Assembly (NCBI RefSeq): GCF_014643635.1
Contig: NZ_BMJV01000001.1
Coordinates: 434,001 to 498,000, forward strand
Length of the DNA: 64,000 nt
Reading direction: 5' to 3'
DNA from: Salipiger pallidus
Lineage (GTDB): Bacteria; Pseudomonadota; Alphaproteobacteria; Rhodobacterales; Rhodobacteraceae
Of this stretch, positions 57,343-64,000 are shown in pieces. The notes beneath the pieces are model-generated. The model did not search any database. It was not told the origin of the DNA and saw only the letters and a list, made by a program, of their open reading frames with translations. Both the position numbers and the translations under genes were made by a program. Within the stretch, counting starts at the first letter, position 1. Every line of letters starts with the position of its first letter.

Positions 57343-58319
57343 GTCTTGTCCCCCTTGCGCAGCATGGTCATGAGGCGCTGGAACGCGGCGGTGATGCAAA
57401 GCGCTGCAAGGAACATGATGATGGCAAAGGCCGCGCCCGTGGGCCATTGCGTGCCGGCCACGTGGAAGAAGCCCGCAATGGTTTCCGCGAACACCGTGGT
57501 GGAGGGCCCGCCGAGCAGAACCGGGGTCGCGTAAAAGCCCGTGGAGATCAGGAAGACCAGCGTGCAGCCCGACGAGATGCCCTCGATGGTCAGCGGCAGG
57601 GTCACGCGGCGGAACCGCGTCCATGCCCCCGCCCCAAGGTCTGCGGCCGCCTCATTGAGCGATTTCGGCAGCTTTTCCAGCGCCGAATACAGCGGCAGCA
57701 GCATGTAGAGCGCGGTGAGATAAACAATACCGACCCCCATGGAAAAGCTGGTGTACATGAACGGGATAGGCCGGTCGATCAGCCCGAACCATTTCAACAC
57801 GAGGTTCACCGCCCCGGTATTGCCCAGCAGGATCATGATGGCATAGGTCCGCACGATCTCGCCCACCCAGAACGGGATCAGCAGCAGCAAAAGCAGCAGC
57901 ATACGGTTCTTGGGGCTGACATGGCGGGCCAGGAAATAGGCCACCGGGTAGGTCAGGATCAGCGTGCAGAAGGTGAACACTCCCGCAAAGATCAGCGTCC
58001 GGAAGAACGGCTGCCAGAACAGCGGATCCTGGAAGAACTTAAGGTAATGCTCGATGGTGAGGTGCTGCTCCACACCAGGCGCGACCGGATAGGCATCGGT
58101 CAGCGACACGCGCAGCATCTGCACCATCGGACCAAGGTGCTGTGTCAGCACCCAAAGGATCGGAAAGACGGCCAGCACGATGAACTGGCGCCGCGGCGAC
58201 GCGGTCGTGAAGCTGGCCATGGCCCGGTACGGACCCCAGCCGGCCAGCCGCCCCCAGAAGGTGGCGTCGGATGCAGGGACGGTGCCGCGTGCTGCGCGCG
58301 CGGATGCGTCGTAACTCAT
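57339..58319 (-). CDS. polyamine-type ABC transporter permease (PotB/PotH-like)
   Basis: A 326-residue permease with a longer N-terminal cytoplasmic segment, six spans and the coupling motif KLPKSLNEAAADLGAGAWTRFRRVTLPLTIEGI. It begins 77 bases after the binding-protein stop and overlaps the second permease by four bases. Confidence 0.9.
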   Translation of the reverse strand: MSYDASARAARGTVPASDATFWGRLAGWGPYRAMASFTTASPRRQFIVLAVFPILWVLTQHLGPMVQMLRVSLTDAYPVAPGVEQHLTIEHYLKFFQDPLFWQPFFRTLIFAGVFTFCTLILTYPVAYFLARHVSPKNRMLLLLLLLIPFWVGEIVRTYAIMILLGNTGAVNLVLKWFGLIDRPIPFMYTSFSMGVGIVYLTALYMLLPLYSALEKLPKSLNEAAADLGAGAWTRFRRVTLPLTIEGISSGCTLVFLISTGFYATPVLLGGPSTTVFAETIAGFFHVAGTQWPTGAAFAIIMFLAALCITAAFQRLMTMLRKGDKT

Positions 58320-58396
58320 GGGGAAGCCCTCTTGGGGGGAGAATGCGTGCCCCCTGCCCGAATGCCCGGACAGGGGGAGAAAGCCGGTGGTCCGGA

Positions 58397-59506
58397 TCAG
58401 GCGGCCTTGATGGCCTCGACCGCCGGATCAACCAGCCCGTACTTCATCTCGTTCGCTTCCGAACGGAAGAACTGCAGGTTTGCCAGCTGCTCATCCGGGA
58501 ACGAGGTCGACTTCTTCTCGAGGTCGGTCAGGTACTGGCTGCTGTCCTTGTAGGTCGAGATGAAGCCCGACGCCTTGGTCATCGCCGCGCCGATCTCGGG
58601 CGAGCCGAGGATAGCGTTGAGGAAGGTGTAGGCGTTGTCCGGGTTCGGGCAATTCTTGGCGATGTTGTAGGTGTAGACGAAGCCGTAGGATCCTTCCTGC
58701 GGGATCGTCATGCCAAGCGGGAAGCCGTCGTTGATGAGCGCGGCCGCCGGGCCGTTCCAAGAATGGCCCAGCACGATGTCCTGGTTGACCATCATCTGCT
58801 GGAACTCGGCACCGCCGTCATAGAACTTGCGGACCTTGGGCTTGTTCTCAATGAGGAAGTTCTTGGCTTCCTCGACGATCTGCGCGGCTTTCTCGGGATC
58901 ATCGAGATATGCGACCATGTTGCCGTCGTAGCCCATCATCAGCATCACGATCGACATCATGTCCTGGATGATATAGGCGTTCTGGCCCGCGTACTGGTCC
59001 GAGAACAGGGTGTCCCAGGTCTGCGCTTCCTCGGCGGTCACTACGTCGGAGTTGTAGGCCAGCACTTCCATGCCCGACAGGATCGGCGCCCCCCACTTTT
59101 CGCCGTTGATGGTCGACCAGTCGGATTCCGAGAAGGTGGGGTTGATGTTGCCCCAGCTGGTCAGACGGTCGAGGTCGAGCGGCGCGAGCAGGTCGCTATC
59201 GATGAACTGCAGGAAACGGTGGCCCGCCACGGTCATGATGTCCACCGTGGGGTTAGGCGCCTCGGCGGCAAGCAGGCTGAACTGCTTGCCCTGGTCGTCC
59301 ACGAGGCGGACGTTGACCTTGATGCCGGTCTCGTCCTGGAACTGTTCCTTGAACGCTTCGGGGACGAAGTCGTTGTAGGTCCAGATGTTCACCTCACCAC
59401 CCTGCTGGGCGTGGGCGCGGCGCAGGTAGGCCGGGGATGCAAGGGTCGCACCGGCGGCTGCGGTGGTCGACAGGAACTTACGGCGGTTGAGGATGAGCTT
59501 CGTCAT
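58397..59506 (-). CDS. polyamine-type ABC transporter substrate-binding protein (PotD/PotF-like)
   Basis: A 369-residue periplasmic binding protein. The leader contains a twin-arginine-like motif NRRKFLST (Arg8, Arg9) and ends at RAHA, so export by Tat is plausible. The mature part opens with GGEVNIWTYNDFVPEAFKEQF, as in PotD/PotF. I take the start at 59506 because GGAGA lies eight bases upstream. Which cation or amine it binds cannot be told from sequence; the operon context points to an opine- or amino-acid-derived compound. Confidence 0.88.
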   Translation of the reverse strand: MTKLILNRRKFLSTTAAAGATLASPAYLRRAHAQQGGEVNIWTYNDFVPEAFKEQFQDETGIKVNVRLVDDQGKQFSLLAAEAPNPTVDIMTVAGHRFLQFIDSDLLAPLDLDRLTSWGNINPTFSESDWSTINGEKWGAPILSGMEVLAYNSDVVTAEEAQTWDTLFSDQYAGQNAYIIQDMMSIVMLMMGYDGNMVAYLDDPEKAAQIVEEAKNFLIENKPKVRKFYDGGAEFQQMMVNQDIVLGHSWNGPAAALINDGFPLGMTIPQEGSYGFVYTYNIAKNCPNPDNAYTFLNAILGSPEIGAAMTKASGFISTYKDSSQYLTDLEKKSTSFPDEQLANLQFFRSEANEMKYGLVDPAVEAIKAA

Positions 59507-59549
59507 TTGGCGTCTCTCCATGTTGGGTTTTCCGTATCGTTTATCATTG

Positions 59550-60647
59550 TCACGACGCCGTCTGGGGCGTCTTCCGCAAAAGGCCGGTACGGGCGGCATC
59601 CTGCAGGTCTTCAAGGCTGTAGCGCCCGAGGTCAAGCGCATTGAGTATCTCGTTTTCTCCAGCAAAATCGCGGCCGTACATGGCCGAGAATATCTGGATT
59701 CCCGCCTCGTGCAGCGGCGCGGGACGGCCCGCGAGACGCCCCAGGACGGCGGTGGCCTGAAGACCGTAGGGCACATCCTCGGTGACATAGCGGCTGTCTG
59801 CGGTGGCAGGCCCGGTGCCGCCGGTGCCCTGAGCATACATCTGCTGGTTCATTTCCGAAACGCTTGCTTCGGGTACGTGGAAGCTGACTGAGAAATGTTC
59901 GAAGATGGTCTTGGTCTGCAGGCCCAGCATCTCGGCGATGGCAAGCCGTTCAAGATCCAGCGCCTCGAGCAGCGCGCCCACCTTGGGGGTGACGTTCTGG
60001 CCCTGAGACCATGTCTCGCCGCGCTCCATGCGGGTGATGTTGCCAAGGGCGATGCCCATGTGGTTCTGCGGGTTGAGGTTGCTCAGCGTTATCGCCAGCA
60101 GCCCCTCGCGCGGCACGAAGACATCCCCGAAAAGCTGCGTGCAGGCCGCCTTCGCGCAGTCGCTGCGGGTGTCGGGCACGGTGCAGAGATCGACCTTCTT
60201 GCGCACGGTGTTGACCTTGACCGAAGCATCCTCGCCTCGCCGCCCGGTGACGGCGGTGGTGCCCCATGCGGTGATCACGGCACTGATGCCACGGGCCGCA
60301 AGCCCCTCGGTCAGGTAGATCGCGCCAAGGCTGGCGTGGCTGCTGACGATAACATGCTGGCCTTCGCGGATATGCGGGATCAGCGCGTCGAACACCGCCT
60401 TGTGGCCATAGCCCGGCAACGCGATCAGGATTGCCTCGTTCGCCTCGCAAAGCTCCTGCGCCGAGGACGCAACGCGCGGGGTAAATTCGGTCTCGATGCC
60501 GCCGGTGGCCTTCAGGGGGCCGTCCTTGAGGCACTCGGTCGAGGCGCCCGAGGGCGACCACAACATCGGATCATGGCCGTTGACGTGCAGCAGAGCGGCA
60601 GAGCCAAAGGCGATGGAGCCCGCGCCCGCGATACCGACGCGGCTCAT
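59550..60647 (-). CDS. octopine/opine dehydrogenase-like NAD(P)-dependent enzyme
   Basis: A 365-residue enzyme with an N-terminal Rossmann fold (GIAGAGSIAFGSAALLHVNGH) and the opine-dehydrogenase C-terminal domain, in which LSNLNPQNHMGIALGNI supplies the conserved Asn/His and SRYVTEDVPYGLQAT the family's Arg-Tyr...Glu-Asp-Val-Pro. Such enzymes couple an amino acid and a keto acid reductively, or run backwards to degrade opines. It overlaps the CMD-fold gene upstream by four bases, and the ABC binding-protein gene follows 43 bases later. Confidence 0.85.
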   Translation of the reverse strand: MSRVGIAGAGSIAFGSAALLHVNGHDPMLWSPSGASTECLKDGPLKATGGIETEFTPRVASSAQELCEANEAILIALPGYGHKAVFDALIPHIREGQHVIVSSHASLGAIYLTEGLAARGISAVITAWGTTAVTGRRGEDASVKVNTVRKKVDLCTVPDTRSDCAKAACTQLFGDVFVPREGLLAITLSNLNPQNHMGIALGNITRMERGETWSQGQNVTPKVGALLEALDLERLAIAEMLGLQTKTIFEHFSVSFHVPEASVSEMNQQMYAQGTGGTGPATADSRYVTEDVPYGLQATAVLGRLAGRPAPLHEAGIQIFSAMYGRDFAGENEILNALDLGRYSLEDLQDAARTGLLRKTPQTAS

Positions 60648-61231
60648 GTGCTGACCTCTTCGCGCACCGGATCGCCCAGCACGTGCATGAGGCGGTTGGC
60701 CCAGCCAAAGAGCGAGGTCGACAGAATGAGGTCGAGGATTTCCTCGTCGGTCAGTCCCGCGTCGCGCAGAGCCTGCATGTCCTCTTCGGTGGCCCCGACA
60801 GGTGCCTCGGAGAGCTTGCGCGCGAAGTCGAAGATCGCCCGGTTCCGCGGGGAAAGGTCTGCGTTCAGGCCCTTGGTGAACAGCTCGTCTGTGACCTCGG
60901 TGCTTTTCTCGAGCTTGGCGTGGCGGTCGGCATGGACCGCGGCACAGTAGATGCAGCGGTTGACCATGCTCGCGCCGATGGCGCCCAGTTCGCGCTCGGA
61001 GCGGGACATGCCGCCCTCGTCGTACATGATGGCGTTGAACAGCGGCGAGCGGACCTTGAGGCTTTCCACGTCATGGGCCAGCGTCAGCACATAGGCAGAC
61101 ACCTTGGTGTTCGACGGCGTCACCTGAAGCGCCTCGAGCTGTTCGGGCGTGGCGCTGGCCAGATCCACCGGCGTGACACGGGGCTGCCACGTGGGAACCG
61201 TGCGGGTGAACTTGTGGACGATGCGGCTCAT
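60644..61231 (-). CDS. AhpD/CMD-fold peroxidase-related protein (Avi_7169-like)
   Basis: A 195-residue helical protein of the carboxymuconolactone-decarboxylase fold. The redox motif is present in MVNRCIYCAAVHADRH (Cys93, Cys96, His100), as in AhpD-type peroxidases. The opening TVPTWQPRVTPVDL and the EGGMSRSERELGAIGASMVN segment recall the Avi_7169 family, which usually occurs beside an Avi_7170-like partner, as here. It may reduce peroxides made by the flavin enzyme in the same operon; that is inference. Four-base overlaps join it to both neighbours. Confidence 0.82.
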   Translation of the reverse strand: MSRIVHKFTRTVPTWQPRVTPVDLASATPEQLEALQVTPSNTKVSAYVLTLAHDVESLKVRSPLFNAIMYDEGGMSRSERELGAIGASMVNRCIYCAAVHADRHAKLEKSTEVTDELFTKGLNADLSPRNRAIFDFARKLSEAPVGATEEDMQALRDAGLTDEEILDLILSTSLFGWANRLMHVLGDPVREEVST

Positions 61232-61704
61232 GCGGTGGCTCCCATCAGCTTGAGGCCTGCGACCACGCGCAGCTGGTAGGCGACAAAGGCGGTCAGCTCG
61301 CAAAGACGCACGATGTCGGCGTCAGAGACCCCCGCCGATTGCAGCCCGGCGATGTCCTCGGCAGCGATGTCGCGGGTCTGGTTCGCGACCTTGTCGGTGA
61401 AGGCGACGATATGGCCAAGGCCCTCGTTCATGCCATTCGATGCTCCATCAGCCAGCGCAGCCATGTCTCCGGCCCCTTCCGCATAGCGCGCGGCAAGATC
61501 CGGCATGCCGCCGGCAGCGGCGATCCGGGCGGCCAGAGCGGCACGCAGGTCATGCGGAATGCCACCGGCCTGAAGCGGGCGAAGCACAGCGTTTTCAGCC
61601 GCTTGCGTGGCGTCCATGATGTTGGTGCGGGTCTTTGCCGCCTCGGCCACGGGGCCGTCCGTCACGCCGCCGACGGCAAGCGCGGTCGTCTCGAAGAGGC
61701 TCAT
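61228..61704 (-). CDS. CMD-domain protein without redox cysteines (Avi_7170-like)
   Basis: A 158-residue helical protein of the CMD/AhpD fold. It resembles the Avi_7170 family in its opening DATQAAENAVLRPL, LRAALAARIAAAGGMPDLAARYAEG, and DIAGLQSAGVSDADIVRLCELTAF. No CxxC motif is present; the only cysteine is in VRLCELTA, so it is unlikely to be a peroxidase by itself and may pair with the next protein. The start at 61704 overlaps the monooxygenase gene by four bases. Confidence 0.78.
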   Translation of the reverse strand: MSLFETTALAVGGVTDGPVAEAAKTRTNIMDATQAAENAVLRPLQAGGIPHDLRAALAARIAAAGGMPDLAARYAEGAGDMAALADGASNGMNEGLGHIVAFTDKVANQTRDIAAEDIAGLQSAGVSDADIVRLCELTAFVAYQLRVVAGLKLMGATA

Positions 61705-63173
61705 GCCACCTTCTCCTTGGTCGTCTTGAGTTTGGTTTCCGGCAGCTCGGACGCGGTCCATTCGGACCCGTCAAGCTCGGGTGTCTCGTAGTCGAGCATG
61801 GCCTGCCAGTGCTGGTCCACGTCCTCGGCATAAAGCCTGGCCGCCATCGAGCGTGCCAACCACGACGCCCCATCAGAGATTCCGGGTATGTCACCCGACA
61901 CCTTGCCGGTGCTCGCGGACGAGCCGTAGTTGAAACAATAGACGTGGCTCAGCCAAGGCGCCGCGCCCTCTTCCCGTTCGCGGAAGCTGAAGTCGGGATT
62001 GAGGTAGGGGAAGTTCCCCAGATCGTGGTGCTGCTCGTCCGCGGGGGGCGTGTAGACGTCTTTCCAGAGCAGGATCTGCGCCGCGGTCTCACCGAATTCG
62101 GTGCGCGCCATGGGGTCGATGACGAACCCGGTGCCAAGGATCACGAAATCGCAGACGTAAGATGTGCCGTCAGTGAAGTGGATCTCGATCTCGTCACCGT
62201 GCTGGGTGATGCGCTCCGTGCCCTTGCCAAAGTGGAAATGGGCGTTGTCATGCTTGCTCACCCGCAGGGTGGAGCCATGCGGCGCCGGGGTCTGTGTGGC
62301 AAGGCTGTAGCGCATGAAGCGCCAGCGCCATTCGTCCGGCAGCTCGGCATAGCCGGCGGTGAACCCGTAGGAGCCGATGCCCATCATCTTGTTGACCGTG
62401 GGCATTTCCTTGCGGCGGATCAGGTGGCGGACCTCGGCAGCGCCATGTTCCAGCGCCTCGGCGGCGTTGTCTACGGCAGAGGCCCCCACCCCGATGACGC
62501 CGACGCGCTTGCCCTTGAGGGCGGCGAAGTCGATATCGTCGGCGCTATGCGCCCAGAACCGGCGGTCGAGCCCTTGGGCAAAGGCGGGAATGTTCGGCCC
62601 GCCGGTGCCGTCGCGGCCCGTCGCGAACACCAGCTTGCGACAGGTCACCACCTCGCCGGTGCTCAGGGTCAGGCGCAGCATGTCGCCTTCGGCGGGCTCA
62701 ACGCGGTCCACCGAAACACCGTTTTCCACCGGCACGTTCAGCGCCTTGCGGTACCAGCGCAGGTAGTCCATCCACTGAGGGCGCGGGATCTTGTCCAGTG
62801 CATGCCACGCGGTGGTGCCGAACTGGGCGCGGAACCACGCCTGGAAGGTCAGCATGCCATGGCCGCCCGCAGGCCCCGTCAGGGTCTTGGGCGAACGCAG
62901 CGTCAGCATGCGGGCATAGTTGAGCCAAGGTCCCTCGAGGCCCTCGGGGTTGCGGTCAAGCACGCGGATGTTGCGGATGCCGCCCCGGGTGAGGTTGAGC
63001 CAGGCCACGAGGCCGCACATGCCGCCCCCGATGATGACCACGTCGGTCACGCCATCGCGCGGGGGCACCCAATCCTTGCCGGGATAACACAGGACTTCGA
63101 GATCCTCGTTCAGGCGCGCTTCCAGCACCTCGAGGCCCTGTCCGTCGATGGGGAGAGAGTCATTCGTCTGCAT
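61701..63173 (-). CDS. flavin-dependent monooxygenase-like oxidoreductase (CzcO/FMO-like)
   Basis: A 490-residue protein with two dinucleotide-binding folds: VVIIGGGMCGLVAWLNLTRGG (FAD) near residue 50, and GVIGVGASAVDNAAEALEHGA (NADPH) near 240. FATGRDGTGG and LGTGFVIDPM are further flavoprotein marks. The layout matches flavin monooxygenases that oxidise N or S atoms or carry out Baeyer-Villiger reactions. It is the first gene of the eight-gene operon. The start at 63173 has AGGA eight bases upstream. The substrate is unknown. Confidence 0.85.
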   Translation of the reverse strand: MQTNDSLPIDGQGLEVLEARLNEDLEVLCYPGKDWVPPRDGVTDVVIIGGGMCGLVAWLNLTRGGIRNIRVLDRNPEGLEGPWLNYARMLTLRSPKTLTGPAGGHGMLTFQAWFRAQFGTTAWHALDKIPRPQWMDYLRWYRKALNVPVENGVSVDRVEPAEGDMLRLTLSTGEVVTCRKLVFATGRDGTGGPNIPAFAQGLDRRFWAHSADDIDFAALKGKRVGVIGVGASAVDNAAEALEHGAAEVRHLIRRKEMPTVNKMMGIGSYGFTAGYAELPDEWRWRFMRYSLATQTPAPHGSTLRVSKHDNAHFHFGKGTERITQHGDEIEIHFTDGTSYVCDFVILGTGFVIDPMARTEFGETAAQILLWKDVYTPPADEQHHDLGNFPYLNPDFSFREREEGAAPWLSHVYCFNYGSSASTGKVSGDIPGISDGASWLARSMAARLYAEDVDQHWQAMLDYETPELDGSEWTASELPETKLKTTKEKVA

Positions 63174-63212
63174 ACGAATCATCCTAAATCAAATTTTGCG
63201 CAGGGTGGAGCA

Positions 63213-64000
63213 TCAGACAGGAGTTTTCACCCAATTCGGATGCAGATCGTCGATATGATATGCATGAACGTGAACGTGGCCAGCGCCCGTCGCGCCGTGG
63301 TTGCGCAGATGAGGGTGGTTGTCCGGCAGCTCGGGATGCGCGTGACTGCGCTCGAGCGTATCAGAGGCGGGCCAGACCCTCATGGCGATCAATCCAGTTA
63401 TTGCCGAAAGCAGCGCCAGCGCCAGCAGCGCGTGTTCCAGCGTGACCACGCCGCCCAGCCAGCCCGCCAGCGGGTAGGCCAGCAGCCAGCCCGCATGGCT
63501 CAGCGAAAACTGCGCCGCAAACACCGCAGCACGATCCTCGCGCGCGGCAGAGCGGGCGATGACCAGCCCGCCCGGGGTCAGCACCAGCGACGAAGCCAGT
63601 CCGAAGCCCGCCCATACGCCCAGCAGGACGGTCAGGGGAGGCTGCGGCGCAAGACCGAAGCCTGCGCCGATGGTGGCAAAGGCAAAGACGCCCAGCAGCA
63701 TCGCGACCCGTTCCCCCGCACCCGCCACGAGCCGCGGCACGACGAAGGCCCCCACCGCAGCCCCTGCCCCGTAGCCCGCCATCAGCACCGGGTATAGCCC
63801 GTCCGCATCCCCCAGCCGTGCGCCGGCGTAGACCACAGTGTTGACCAGCACCCATGCCATGGACAGCGACAGTGCGAAGTTCAGCAGGAACAGGCCACGT
63901 AGACGCGGGGTTTTGCCATAGATCCACATGCCGCGCATGGCGCGCTGCAGGAACGGCCCCTTGCGCTGCACCGTGCCTCGCTCGGGGAAGCGGGTGAGCA
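63213..64000 (-). CDS. MFS transporter, C-terminal part, with His-rich tail
   Basis: The gene runs off the right edge; the last ~262 residues are present. Six to seven membrane spans are visible, followed by a cytoplasmic tail of ~45 residues rich in histidine (RSHAHPELPDNHPHLRNHGA, VHVHAYHIDDLHPNW). The LFLLNFALSLSMAWVLVNTVV segment is typical of the second half of a drug- or metabolite-efflux MFS protein. The His-rich tail may bind a metal ion. It ends 40 bases before the monooxygenase gene begins, in the same direction. Confidence 0.8.
   Translation of the reverse strand, partial: LTRFPERGTVQRKGPFLQRAMRGMWIYGKTPRLRGLFLLNFALSLSMAWVLVNTVVYAGARLGDADGLYPVLMAGYGAGAAVGAFVVPRLVAGAGERVAMLLGVFAFATIGAGFGLAPQPPLTVLLGVWAGFGLASSLVLTPGGLVIARSAAREDRAAVFAAQFSLSHAGWLLAYPLAGWLGGVVTLEHALLALALLSAITGLIAMRVWPASDTLERSHAHPELPDNHPHLRNHGATGAGHVHVHAYHIDDLHPNWVKTPV

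Overview
This is a GC-rich alphaproteobacterial chromosome segment, most likely Rhodobacterales (Roseobacter/Rhodobacter group). The assignment rests on codon usage and on gene sets typical of that order: an iscR-nifS-sufB-sufC-sufD-sufS operon with inserted small genes, a DUF2927 lipoprotein, a bactofilin overlapping an M23 peptidase, TadE/TadG-like proteins, a DUF455 ferritin-like protein and an IscR without the classical cysteine ligands. No phage, plasmid or CRISPR module was recognised.

Layout. 0-5.5 kb: start of a PAS-domain sensor (cut by the window), a luciferase-like monooxygenase, a lipoprotein, moaA, a GNAT acetyltransferase, a DUF2927 lipoprotein and a 55-residue membrane protein. 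5.6-10.7 kb: a four-gene osmoprotectant-type (YehZYXW/OsmF) ABC importer with overlapping genes, then a VWA protein. 10.8-13.95 kb: a decaying zone with a broken glutathione S-transferase gene, a broken intracellular PHA depolymerase gene, tRNA-Arg(CCG) and a probable frameshifted remnant. 13.97-22.9 kb (minus strand): the Fe-S cluster assembly operon. 23-28 kb: a hydrolase, small genes, an HD phosphohydrolase, lpd and a DUF924 protein. 28-31.6 kb: an MFS transporter and a two-gene TadE/TadG pair. 31.6-40.8 kb: queA, a large AsmA-like protein, a Bcp peroxiredoxin, the DUF455 protein, the M23 peptidase plus bactofilin pair, and a TSUP permease. 40.8-43.2 kb: a GntR regulator divergent from a gamma-glutamyltransferase-like gene with a palindromic operator between them. 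43.3-49.4 kb (minus): a broken lipoprotein gene, lon, a 57-residue gene, an old-yellow-enzyme reductase and tgt. 49.8-55.3 kb (plus): a secreted small protein, two tandem glycosyltransferase genes, a RhlE-type helicase and a PilZ protein. 55.4-63.2 kb (minus): an eight-gene operon. 63.2-64 kb: an MFS transporter cut by the window edge.

The most interesting unit is the last operon (63173 to 55470). A flavin monooxygenase-like protein, two carboxymuconolactone-decarboxylase/AhpD-fold proteins and an octopine/opine-dehydrogenase-like enzyme overlap one another by four bases each. They are followed without a large gap by a complete polyamine-type ABC importer. The layout suggests uptake and oxidative processing of an amino-acid-derived (opine- or polyamine-like) compound; the substrate cannot be read from the sequence.

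Two kinds of dispersed intergenic repeat recur in the window: a 23-bp palindrome and a GC-rich hairpin with a conserved tail. There is also a six-copy heptanucleotide repeat and a short AT-rich patch inside the nifS-like gene.
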